Source of the DNA: Drosophila miranda
Lineage: Eukaryota > Arthropoda > Insecta > Diptera > Drosophilidae
DNA length: 64,000 nt
Assembly (NCBI RefSeq): GCF_003369915.1
Contig: NC_046675.1
Coordinates: forward strand, 31,891,001 to 31,955,000
Direction: 5' to 3'
How positions within the stretch are numbered: the first letter of the stretch is position 1; each line of letters opens with the position of its first letter. The notes beneath the pieces were generated by a model. The model did not search any database, was not told the DNA's origin, and saw only the letters and a list, made by a program, of their open reading frames with translations. The position numbers were made by a program, and so were the translations under genes. Below, in pieces: positions 44,373 to 57,000 of this stretch.

Positions 44373-47300
44373 GAGTCTCCTCCTCCTCTAAGGAAACTTT
44401 TGCTGTTCTGGCCTTAACTTTTCGTCCTGCGGAGGGGTCAGACGGGTCAGAGGATAACCGCAAATGCGAAATATGTATTAATCAACGCTATCGACTCTGC
44501 CATGCGGTTAATTCAACTTAATTACACTTTAATCACACGCAGACAGAAACAGAAAGCAGCGTTAATTAATTTTTGCTGCTGTCTGAAAAGAAAAACTCCC
44601 CCTATATGCGTGTGTGTGTGTATCTGGTTAATTATTCTTTTGCGGTCATCAATTAATTTGCACAATTTGCAAAAATGAACAACACTCGCTTTGGTTGAAA
44701 AGACACTCCTTGATATATGATATTCCCCTTTTCCCTGTAGCCCACAATTAGTGCAACGCGCGATTCATTCCACCGACAACATATATACCACGGACAAATG
44801 ATACTCCCATCTACTGAATGGAGCCCAGTTCTCATGCTATCAAAACAAAGCCAAGCGATAATTGACACATGTTGCTTTTGGGGTGGGGTTCTAGTTTCTT
44901 CGTTCTTCTTTTTCACGTCTACACACAGAGAAAAAAGCAGGGGAACACCTCTAACAGAACAACAGCGCTGTTAGCATCCCAGGTTAACAGCCTGTTATCT
45001 CTGACGCCTCTCAGTTAACAGCCTGTTATCGCTACCGGCGCTCAGTTAGCCGTCTGTTATCGCTACCAGGTACCGCTCTCAGTTAACAGCTTGTTATCGC
45101 TAGCGGCTCTCAGTTAACAGCCAGTTACAGCGCGCTCTGAGATCGAACACGATGTTATCACCATCCACACGATCCACACGATCCACACGATCCAAACGGC
45201 TCTCGGCCAGCCCTTGGCTTGTTCTGTTATTTATTTACCGAATTTTTATGGGCGTATTTTCTTTTTTCTCTTAGTGCAGGTTTCTCTTTTTTATTGGTTT
45301 ATATTCATAGTTTTATCCTGGATGTTTGGGTGTCTACCTTTAGGAGGTTCATCCCCCTTCCCCTCGAAATAAATTTGCCTAAAAGTCTGCTTAATGCATA
45401 AATGTTTTACTAACATTTTTATCCACAATTCCCTTTGGAATTTTTTTTAGGGCTTCTATTTTCGCACACTCTATAAAAACCGCTAGGGAACAACAAATGC
45501 CCATAAATTTATCATAATAAACATGCATAAATCGCGGTGAATACGCCTCCCACCCCAATCGCCCCCAACAAACGTGCAGAAATATGTTTAGGGCGTAATG
45601 GGTGGCTCGTACGCTGAAAGGGGGCGGGGCCACAGAGTCATAAACTAAATGAAACTGAATCGTAAAAAAAACCTAAACATGGCAATGCATATAACACTCG
45701 TATGCGTGCGTGTGTGGGTGTGTTGGTCCTGGACCACAGAGTGGGGTGGGGGGGGGGGGGGGGGGCTCTGCTCGTAGTTACATGTGTATCTGTCTATCTG
45801 TGAAAACTGGGGGAGGCCACACCAAATGTCCAGTCATAATCACACAAAAGTGCAAATATCCACGCACGTATCACGCTGGAGGGCAGAAGAGATGCAGGGG
45901 GTTACCAGGGGGGAGTCAGACATACAACATTTGCAGACATTAGCAAACACAAAAATACAACAAACAACGTTTATAAGAGAGGGCTGGAACCGAGCTAACG
46001 GCTAGGGGATACCCTGTATTCAGGGCAGCCAATGGCATAATGGGAAGACAAATATAATAGGGTAAGGATTTATTCCACTTGTTGGGATCAATCAATAGGT
46101 TTTTCAATATCTTTTCTATGAAAAATCACCAGAGAAGGGGATTTTGGGAATGCTATTATAACATATACAGATGCTAAGACACAGTGGGAGAGAGAGAGGA
46201 GTGTGCTTCACTCTTTTTCACTGTCTCTCAGCTAAATCCCCTACTCTCCTGCTCTTTTCGTTCCTTTCTTTGGTTGATTTAACACTGATAAGCTTCCATA
46301 TCTATGCCACCCATGTACCCCTCTATTCCCTAGTACTCAGTACAGGGTACAATAACCACACACATACACCAAACCATACCATCGAAATCCTTCACATTCA
46401 GAGACCTTGAAGTAGAGTGGCCATTGTGCTCGTGTCTCGCGTCCCCTCTGGCACTCATTTGCAGGTCATTCATCATGACAACACGGTGCTTGAAATTTAT
46501 TTCGTGGCAGCACAAAAACGGCAGCGTGACAAGTAAAAGAAGTAAACAAAGTTACAGCCAAAGGATAATAGAGTTAGGACACCCCCTTGATGTAAGAAAT
46601 CCATGATTTATTTATGGCAGAAGCTAGCGAAAGATCTGGCGCCAAAAGAGCATCAAGGGCCAAGGAGTCCCAACAGGATATTGACCTCAGAGAGCACTCC
46701 TTGTCCTGTAAGGACACTAAAAATAATGTCCAGCATTCGGATATCTTTTGTACTCCAGGAATGGGCGGGCCATCGAAAAAGGTCTTCAGGTGATTTTTAA
46801 AAGAAAGAAAGAAAAAAAAACAGAGAGACTGTTAGGTTGCCATAAAAGCTGCTGCAACATGTTGCCAAGGGAGTAATGTTGCCGCCAGTTGTCCTCTCAA
46901 CAGGTTGCGTGCTGCCCTGCCCGCCTTTAAGTGCGTGGCATGGCGCGGCGTTGACTTGTGGCACTGCAGACATTGTATCCCCGCCTTCCTGCCACCAGTG
47001 TACAGCGCTCAGTCGACGGCGGCACTTGCAGCACGAAAGAACGCGCGCACAAAACACGAAAACAATAAACGAAACAACTGTTAACATCCGACGCCATTTT
47101 AAAGCTCTAACGGTCGGCTTGTGTGTCTGTGTGGGCCATAAAAAAAGGGCCAACAAATTGCAAAGTGGTGCATAAAAAGTGCAGCGAATCAACAAAAGAT
47201 TGCATTTAAAAAGTAAATTGTCAAAAAAAGGAAAAGGGTGAAAATATCAACAGATTTTAATCATAGAAAAAAGCAATGAAATCAACTAAAATAAATATTG

Positions 47301-48005
47301 AAAAAAGGGAGAATTTTTATGAAATTAAAGTGATAAAAATCTGGATTAAATCGAGCGGCATTATTGGATAAATATAATGTTTTTGTAATGGAATATGAGT
47401 TCAAGTGGTTCCCCAAAGATAAAAATTAATAAATTATTAAAAAAAAGAGATTGAATGTGATTAATGTTTAAATGACGAATTAAATCCAGCTGAAACCAAT
47501 ATGGAAATTTAATCAACTCCTGAAACCTGTAATAATTAAGATATATCATATATATTTTCGTGTGAATTTAAAAAGGTGTTTTTAAGCCGAAATGGAATTA
47601 ATGGCATAGCATATGAATTATTAAATATTTGATGTGCAGTGCGTATACGTAATATCCAAATTGAATAAAATTTTCCCTCGATGCCATGGCGCCGCCTTGC
47701 TCCTGGCTGTGCAACGTGCAACGCCCCTCAAATTAAACGCCTCCAAGCCACGGATGTGGTGCTGGCCGGGCACAACCCGCGTGGAATCCATTGAAAGACC
47801 TCCCACAAAAGAAATCCCCAGGACATTAACGGAAAGAGACACAGAAAGGAGGAGTAATTACGGTGCATGGGCAACGACAAAAAGGTTTCTATGGCACTAG
47901 GTGTGGCATAAGTTGGCCAGGGATCAGCCAGTGCATTTAAGTACACACAAACGTGAGATAGTCCTTGCGCAACATAGATACAGTGGCAGTCGCAGAGTCC
48001 TTAAG
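44373..48005. other. Intergenic region upstream of TkR86C
   Basis: 3.6 kb without a recognised gene. It contains the TTAACAG repeat island (44960-45140), an ATCCACACG repeat at about 45161-45193, an 18-base G-run at 45748-45765 and AT-rich sequence after 47200. The TkR86C promoter and leader should lie toward the right end. Confidence 0.5.
44960..45140. repeat. Tandem repeats of GTTAACAGCCTGTTATCGCTA
   Basis: Five units of 28-37 bp share GTTAACAGCCTGTTATC followed by GCTACCGGCTCTCA-like spacers. Each unit core is partly palindromic (AACAG..CTGTT). The left shoulder (CGCTGTTAGCATCCCAG) and the first unit match the reverse complement of 63443-63475, so this may be the end of a transposon family. 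Confidence 0.8.
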
Positions 48006-51000
48006 ATGTCGGAGATTGTGGACACGGAGCTGCTGGTGAACTGCACCATTCTGGCGGTGCGGCGCTTCGAGCTCAACAGCATCGTCAATACCACGCTCCT
48101 GAATAGCTTCAATCGCACGGAGGTGGTCAGCCTGCTGGCGGGATTCATCGAGAACCGGGACAATCTCGAGAGCATCGACGAGGCAAAGTGAGTGGCAGAG
48201 CCCGCCGTCTTTTCATTAACTTATTTCCTGGTATTTTCCCCCCCATGCCCCACCATTCTGGCTAACAAAGTTATGCAAATGAAACGGAAGAGTTGTCGCG
48301 TGTGGGGGGGGGGGAGGGCTGATAATTTGAGGCAAGCGCCACAAATTGAATAAAGTTTTCCCCCCCATCGCCAGACAGACAGTCGTCTGTGCTGCTGCTC
48401 ATTACGGCACCTCGCAAAGGGACGTGCTCTATCAGGCTATCAAACAAGAGCTCCAGATGATAGTTTTAATTGGGGTTCAAGTGTTTGCTTGGTATGGAAT
48501 TCTGGTAAAATGTGGTAAAATGCAGCGTGTGCAATATACAATTTCCTAAGCTGCCACTTCAACCATTTCCAGCGTAATCTTATTACCAAATACTTGAGCC
48601 TTTGGCCTCAAAACTTCAAGCATTGAAAATTGCAATTTAATTGATGGTTTTGCCACTTGTGCATACTTATTGCCGAGAGCCTAAAATATCTCCTCGTTTG
48701 GCACTCATTAAGGCGGCTTTTGAAATGTGAAAAGCATCGCAGAGCTCTTGCGAAATGCCAATAAAATACCAGTACAATCTTTTGGTCATGGAAATATCCC
48801 TTAATCGGTGTAATTATTTTCGGCTGACCAAGAACTTAAACCGCTTTCCATGCCATTAATAATGCCATGCCAACGCGAATCATCCGCAAAGTGAAACCCT
48901 TTAAAGGTTCTCCTCGAAAAACGAGCATAATAAATGTTCTTCACTTGTTATTCGAATCGAATTTGATACGTGTACGGGTTCGGCTCTGTTTTGGTCCTGG
49001 CTAATTAAGCTCTTAATTTTTTTTTCACATTCGAATGTTGCCTGTCGAAGGATGTTCTCTGAAAGTGGGTTGGGAGGTATGGAGCAGCCTTGGCAAATGA
49101 AAATTGAATTGCTTTGCAGAAAGAAGTGGAAATTAAATGCCTGCTTTGCAGTTTAAACTTTGACTTTTTCGAAATAATCCACTTTGTAGACGAGGGGGCG
49201 TTTATGCATTGTTGGATGTCGGAAAATTCTTTGGTTTTGACAGCTTTTCCGAAACTAAAGCAATCAATATTTGCTGCATTTTGAGTTTTCATTTCATGGA
49301 ACAGACATCTGGTTATGGCTTTCACTACAAAGGATTGCAATTAGTAAGTTTTTCCCTTCACTTACATCACTTCTGATTTCCCCCATTTGCACTCTTGATG
49401 TCTGGGCAGGCGGCCCTCAAAGGCTTCCAATTAGAAGAGCATAAAACCACCTTTGAATCATGATTCCATTGAAGAATGTTCAACAATTATGAACCTACAA
49501 TATCCATCATCATCGTCATCGTACTTTCCTGGAACGAGAATCATCCAAAAAGACCATCCTTAAAGCCCACTCCCTGTACTGCTACTTCCTTAAAGCCCAC
49601 TCCCTGTACTGCTACATCCTTAAAGCCCCTCCTCTCTAGGGAGAGATTCCCCCACTGAATTCCCAGCTATTTTTATGAAATTATTCTGTTTGCATCGAGA
49701 AATAGCAAAGGGCCACCATAAGCCGTTGGGGATTTGGGCGCAAAAATAGAAACAAGAATTCCACTAATTGTTTTGCTCTGAAAGGCTCTGAAAAGGTGAC
49801 AAAAAACAAAGAAAGAAAGCGGGAAAAGCCAGGGAAAGAACCTCACAAATAATTAAATTCAGACAAATGTAAAAAGAAACTTTGACAGAGAAAAAAAATG
49901 CCAGTGGAAATGGTTGTTCGAAGAGCGTTGGGGATTTTATGTGTGGCAGGAGTTATAGTAAAAGGACATTTGTTTATTCAGGCATTTGGGCAGCAGGTGA
50001 ACTGTCGTCTCCTCCGCTTAAGCTCATTATATGTGCGTGCCCCATGCCCCATGACTTGGAGTGGGGTCAATCAGGGCCAAAGCGTCTTGGACACGGCCCA
50101 TGGATTATGTATGGCAAGAACAGCTTGACAGCAGCAGCTCTGGCAGTCACTTTGCGATGGGTTTGTGTCCTCCAATGAGTGGCTGTCAACGGTGCGTATA
50201 CGCAACGGGTTCCATGTCCATGGGGCGTGCAAGGCTTATACGTAATGACGTAGATGCCTTGTCCACACTGCGTATACGGAATGCCAGTAAGTAGCACCAG
50301 CAACCGATGGATGTACAAAGTTTATTACAAAGTCAATTTAAAGGAGAGTTTACCCCTTTTTCCCTTTCGATGATGTTTATGGCATTTCATACGCTTATTG
50401 ATTCCGATGTTCAGCCAATGATAACGCCGGAACAAAGGACACAGGACATTAGTCCTCATCCTGCCATCCATTCTTCCCATTTCCCACTTTCCACTTCCCA
50501 CTGTGCTGCTGCGTCCGTCAGGATATGGGCGGAGGGCGGCGGGGCTATGGCATTTTTATGGCAAGGCTCAAATCCAATCAGAATGGATGGCACACATAAA
50601 AATAAGAGTGGCCCAGGCACCACGACTGGGGAATGCACTGAAAGGTTATATAAAAAGCTTTAGAATTATAGTTCAAAAGTTAAGTAAAGTCTTCTACAAT
50701 CTTCTGGCTTAAACTCCGATGGAAACTCTGGGCTTTGGGCTTCAACAACTCTTTGTGCCTCAACCTTCAGTCAACCGCCTGTCGAAATGCCAATACCCCT
50801 TGGGCAGAGTGCTTCGACTCTTACATTCCGGATGAAAATCGAAAGAAATTGTTTGGATTAGGCCCTGGACAGAAGAGCCAGAAGGCGAAGGATGACTCGA
50901 TATATCTCTCGGATGAGGCCACCACTCAAGGGGCTTTCCCTGGAATGGGTTTTGTCCATTATAATGTGCTCTTTGGCCAGTCTTTGTTTTCTTGGGGATG

Positions 51001-54000
51001 TGGCAGTAAGTGAAAGGAGGAGGGAGGGGCAGTGTTGCAGTTTAGCAATTTGCTTATGACAAATTTTTCAATTATCTTTTTCTCACCCAAACACGAGGAC
51101 TGGTCCCCAACGAAGGGGGGACTGCAATGAACGAGAGGTAGAGGAGACCGCAATGAAAGAGAGGTAGAGGGGACCGCAATGATGGAGAGGTAGAGGGGGC
51201 CCTCAATGAAGCAGAGGTAGAGGAAGTCCTCAATGAAGCAGAGGTAGAGGAGGCCTCAAATGAGGAGCCGAAAGAGTGGCAGGAGGTGCAACAAGAGCAG
51301 TAGCTGCAAATGAAGAGGCGCCACAGCAGCAGGCCAAAGAGGAGAGGCAGAGGCAGAGGAGGCGTCAACTTGCGATACACGAATGCAAATGAAACAGATA
51401 TTCGAATGGCAGTATGAAAATTTAATGGCCACTCGATGGAGAGGCACACAGCAACATGCAACATGGTATCCTTGGGTCAAGTGTTGCTCCAGAGTGATAG
51501 GGGGCAAGTGGACCACCTCTCGTGTTGTGTTAATAAAACTTTAAATGGGAAATGAACTCATTTGTGAAGTGTCCTTTCTGTATTTTATGGCTGCCATGGG
51601 ACTGGGCTGTAAATGAAAATGATTATGATTACGAGGATTAAGATGATGTATTAAATGATGATTGAAGACTAAAGATTAGGCATCGATAAACAGAAATATT
51701 AGGCCATTTCCATGGCTACCACAAAACGAAACGAAGTTCTTGTGATGCAGAAAGTAATTTATATTTCCATTGATTACCCTCGAAAGCAACTCGACTGGCA
51801 TTTTCCGCACAAGTTTATGGCCCAAGCAAGAGCGCCTTTGAAGGACGTGACGCCGGCAGTGGCCATAAGTTGTTAAACTTTGGCCAGAAGCAGCAGCAGA
51901 AGCAGCAAAACTATGAACACTGTTTCCACCTGCCTGATGCACTCCAAAGTAGGGGGATTCCCCTCCTCCCTCTTCACCGCTCTTCACTTTGCCCAGTAGA
52001 TCGAAAGCTCAGAAGCCAGGTAGATGGAAGACCGCCAATTTGGTCTGCATCGCTGGTTTCCCTACGATGCATAAAATATGCAGAGGAAAATAATAAGCGA
52101 GCAGGGAAATGCAGAGTCCCAACTGCGGCAACAGGAAAATTGTTGACAGTTTTCGCAGCACGAAATGTGGTGGTTTTACCGACAGAAAATAGCAGCCAGC
52201 ACCCAGCTGGGGCCAGGAACAACAACTATTAGCAGGGCTAATGGTAATGAATTACATTTTTGAGTACTGAAGAGAGGTGGGGAGGAAAGGGAGATCCCTT
52301 TTCATTGACTCTTCGGCAAATGACTGGCAATTTATTCGAGCCTCCACTCGACAGGAAATTGCCTATGGTTCAGGCCTCTAATTGATGATAATTTCTTTGA
52401 GGCCTCCCCCTCCGGTAATTGCTGATTCATTTTTAATTTGATTTGCATCGATCAAAGAATCATTTAGCACGTAATTTAGTCGGCATCGATAATGTCTAAA
52501 TTAAGGCAAAGTAAAGCCTCAACAATCCTCATGTAAAATCGTCACAGAAATGGTCCCAATCTTCCATTTAAAGACTCGATTGTTTGGGGATTGATAATGT
52601 CTAAGTGAAGGCAAAATAAAGCCTCAACAATCCTCACACAAAATAGTGACAGAAATGGTCACAATTTTGCCTTTCCCTTTTAGATTCCCTTTTAATCTTC
52701 CAATACCCATTAGCCATCGAAAAAATTAAGCTGATTTACAAATACAAAAAACCTGTTGAAAAACCAAAATAAAACATTCATAAGTACTCGTTCAACATTT
52801 ATTCAATTATGCTAAATGCGAATATTAAAATAATTGCCCATTGATTGATGGATAATTTTAATCAACGTAATTGCCTTTATATGTAAAAATAATATATAAA
52901 TATAATGAATAATTCGAGAGCGCAATGAAACGTAGGAGGGCGAAAAAATTAGCATTGAAAGGGCCCTAAAAAGTATGCTATGTCTTTAAAAAATGTTTAA
53001 ATCGAGTTTCTTTCGTTCTTGCAGCATTTTCCCAATCAAAGCAGTTGACATTCTCGTGGAAAACCATTTCCGTTTCACTGCCAACAAAAATTTTTCCACC
53101 ACAATTTTATAGGAATTTTTTTCGGGCCTTTTATTGGGAGAAAAATTTGCATTTGCGAAAATATCATGCTGTTTGTGGGCCAAAAATGCTGTTCGGGGAA
53201 ATCACTGAAACTCCCCACTGTCATTAGTAGTGGTGGTTCTTGGGGTGAAAGGACACAGGGTCCTTCAGACGGATGTAATTAGTTGACTGCTGATGGCGGC
53301 AACACTTCCGTTCGTAGATGGTTATTATTATTAGAGGAACAAACGGCAGTTTAGCACGGATTTATAAGGCCATCCAACTCAATTATCCCCCAGCACAGAG
53401 GGGCCCCAAAATAAATTACTTTAATCAAGTTAAATTCGACTGAGGAAAGGCCTTGGCTTTGCCTTTGCTTCCCTTTGGGATCATAAATCTGCCAGGAAGT
53501 TTTTTCTTTCTTTTTATCATAATCGAAAAAGGCAGCGGAAAAATTGAAAAAATCTCCCCCAAAAAGGCAAACTTTTTAAACAAAAAAGGACCGGAAAAAT
53601 GGTGGCCAAAAGGATGTGTGTTTATGGGAATGCAAATATTTTTGCATTTTCCATAGCACTCAACTAATTAATTTTCGTGAATATTGAATCACAAATAAAA
53701 GTAGGAAAAATGATCAGAATATTTAACAGTATCTTTTTCCTGCCATTTAATGCTGATTGTACTTCTCCCGAAGGAGGGTTTCTGTTCGTGTTAAACCTCT
53801 AATTAAATGGGAAATCTATCCTCGGAATAACAAGAACGTAATACGACCTACATGCGAGTAGCAAAATTACAGCAAAATCTCCATCAATGATAGCCAGACT
53901 GGGGCTTAAGTATCCCATGAAATGGACACCCAAGTTGCTGGACGCCGCAGGACTCTACCTCTCAGCTGTGCCACATTTGTGGGGGGGCACGCCTCAATTC

Positions 54001-57000
54001 CCAGTAAAGTCATTGGTTGAAGAGGGTTCAATCTATTGGAGATGATTCGAACAGATTTAAGAATAAAATTGATTTATTGCAGGGGTTTCTATAGTTCTAT
54101 ATTTATTTACACAAATATTCATAGAAATAGAAGCTGCTTTATTTTCCCAAAAAGCCAAACCATTTACTGGTTTATTCTCTTTTCGATATTCATAGAAAAA
54201 TTTTGTATGGCCTCCCGCAATCATTGGATTTCTGTCTGTATTTTTGTCAAGTTCATTGAACTGTAAGCCAAAGCGAATCAGAACCATATGTGCGTGGTCC
54301 TGCCAGCAATTGCAAGGGAAAACTGTGGCAAATAAATCACATGTTTTTCTGCTCTAATTCAATTACAAGCGCAGCAAAAATTAACTTAAAATTAATTACG
54401 AATCTACGAATATATTGGAATATACGCATCGGAACAATGGCCATCATTTGGGGCATCTCTCTATTGAATTTAGGTCCTGCTGCTGCGTGACGGCCCTGAC
54501 AGTCACATGCCTCATGGGGCACACATGTACAGCGAGAGAGCGAGATAGAGGCATGCGATAGGTCGTCGAACAAAGTGCCACTAATTAATGGTGGGGTTTT
54601 GTCAACCATCCAGTGGTGTCCAGTGGTTATCAAAGGGAAAGCCAACGACAAAGACTGTTGCCTGGAAATTAATTAGTCAACAGACAACATCCGCCATCCT
54701 GCTGTCGTCCTGCTGCCACCGCTAGTAGTTGTGATTAGCATAATCTCTTATATGCTAATCAGTGCTGCTCCTCTCTCACTTTCTTCTTGATTGGGAGTCC
54801 TGTGCTGCTCCTCTCTCTCCCTTCTTGATTGGGAGTCCTGTGCTGCTCCTCTCTCTCCCTGATTGGGAGTACTGTGCTGCTCCTCTCCCTCTCTCTCTCT
54901 CCGGAGTCCTGTGCTGCTCATCTGTCTCTCTTTGGCGGCTGTCCTGTCGATTGCTGCTCATTTCTGCTGCTAACCCCACGCACCGTCTCCCAACGGATGT
55001 CAGTCCAATGAAATTACAACAGAATTTCTTGTGGAGTTCCTTCTGGACCTGGGCCTGGACCTCGACCTGCTGCTGCTTCCTTCAATTTTTCGCCGCGGAC
55101 GTTTCTTTTGTGGCAAGTTTTCCCTTCGCCCCAGCTAGTGCTTCATTGATTTTCTATTGTTATGGCTCTCAATCGAAAAGTTGCAGGCACTCCGTGATTG
55201 AATTTTCCCCCAAAACATTCGGACCAGACCATAAGCAGAGCTTTCAACTGTGCAAAATATGATTCTTTAAGGACCCACGCTTTAAGCCCTGCAAAAGTGT
55301 ACATTATAGTTATTTTTGCTGATTCCTGTTGTGATTTTTGCAGAGACTTTCTCACCGAGTGCCTGTTTCCATCGCCGACGCGTCCGTACGAGTTGCCATG
55401 GGAGCAGAAAACGATTTGGGCCATCGTTTTTGGCCTGATGATGTTTGTGGCCATTGCCGGCAATGGTATTGTACTCTGGATTGTAACAGGTAAGCACAGG
55501 TGCTGCTTGAAAGCACTTGGGAAACTGCAAATACCAAAATCACGTATACGCCGCTTTGGCCCATCGATTCCTTCTTAATATCCGAAACGATTTTTGACTC
55601 TCCGCAGGACATCGCAGCATGAGAACGGTCACAAATTACTTCCTGCTGAACCTTAGCATCGCCGACCTGCTCATGTCCTCGCTGAACTGTGTCTTCAATT
55701 TCATATTCATGGTGAACTCCGATTGGCCATTCGGCTCCATTTATTGCACCATTAATAATTTTGTGGCCAATGTCACGGTCTCCACATCGGTCTTCACACT
55801 CGTGGCCATCAGTTTTGATAGGTAAGTCCTCGTTCTCTCCTTTACGCTTTCTCCATTCTTTCCTCTAATCTTGTGCGTTGTGCGGCACTTCCGTTTCCGG
55901 TTACTATTTCGCCTGCAGGTACATCGCCATTGTGCATCCGCTGAAGCGACGCACGTCCCGTCGGAAGGTACGATTCATTCTGGTGATGATCTGGGCACTC
56001 AGCTGCGTTCTGTCGGCCCCCTGCCTTCTCTACTCCAGCATCATGACCAAACAGTAAGTGGCAGCAGTAATTTCCACCAAAAAAGCCTGCCAGCGTCAGC
56101 TTCTTGCGTTCCCATTCTCATTCTCTAATCCTCCTTGGAGCACAAGATTCCTTTCTCGTTTTGCAAGCCATGGAGCTTAGGATCTTGGCTACTTCTTCTC
56201 CTGATGTACATGTACATTTACATACCTTCTCTCCATCCAGCATCCATCTAAATCACCTTCCACGAATAGGCGCCCAGTCCTCATTTGAATTTTACACAAA
56301 ATGTTGCCGCTTTCGTTGGGTGTCCTGTTTAATAGAATTGAAGCATTTTTATACCCGATACTCAAAATGAGTATTGGGGTATATTAGATTTGTGGTAAAA
56401 GTGGATGTGTGTAACGTCCAGAAGGAATCGTTTCCGACCCCATAAAGTATATATATTCTTGATCAGCATCAATAGCCGAGTCGATTGAGCCCTGTCTGTC
56501 TGTCCGTCTGTCCGTCCGTCCGTCCGTCCGTCCGTCCGTCCGTCCGTCCGTCCGTCTGTCCGTCTGTCCGTCTGTCCGTCCCCTTCAGCGCCTAGTGCTC
56601 AAAGACTATAAGAGCTAGAGCAACGATGTTTTGGATCCAGACTTCTGTGATATGTCACTGCTACAAAAATATTTCAAAACTTCGCCCCACCCACTTCCGC
56701 CCCCACAAAAGACGAAAATCTGTGGCATCCACAATTTTAAAGATATGAGAAAACCAAAAACGTAGAGTTGTAGAGAATGACCATATCTTTAAGACTGCGG
56801 AATCTGAATTGGATCGTATTATTATTATAGCCAGCATCAAGAAAACAATTTCAATTTTTCTCGCCCTGTCTCTCTCTAACACACACGTAGCATAGGCGGC
56901 TTTGCTTAGAGTAAAACATTAGCGCCTAGATCTCAGAGACTACAAAAGCTAGAGCAACCAAATTTGGTATCCACACTCCTAATATATCGGACCGAGACGA

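Larger units (their letters stand above)
48188..55343. other. First intron of TkR86C
   Basis: 7156 bp between GTGAGT and TTTTTGCAG. It contains a G-run (48302-48313) and four separate tandem repeats (49561-49630, 51133-51262, 52488-52690, 54762-54930), but no nested gene that I can support. Confidence 0.85.
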
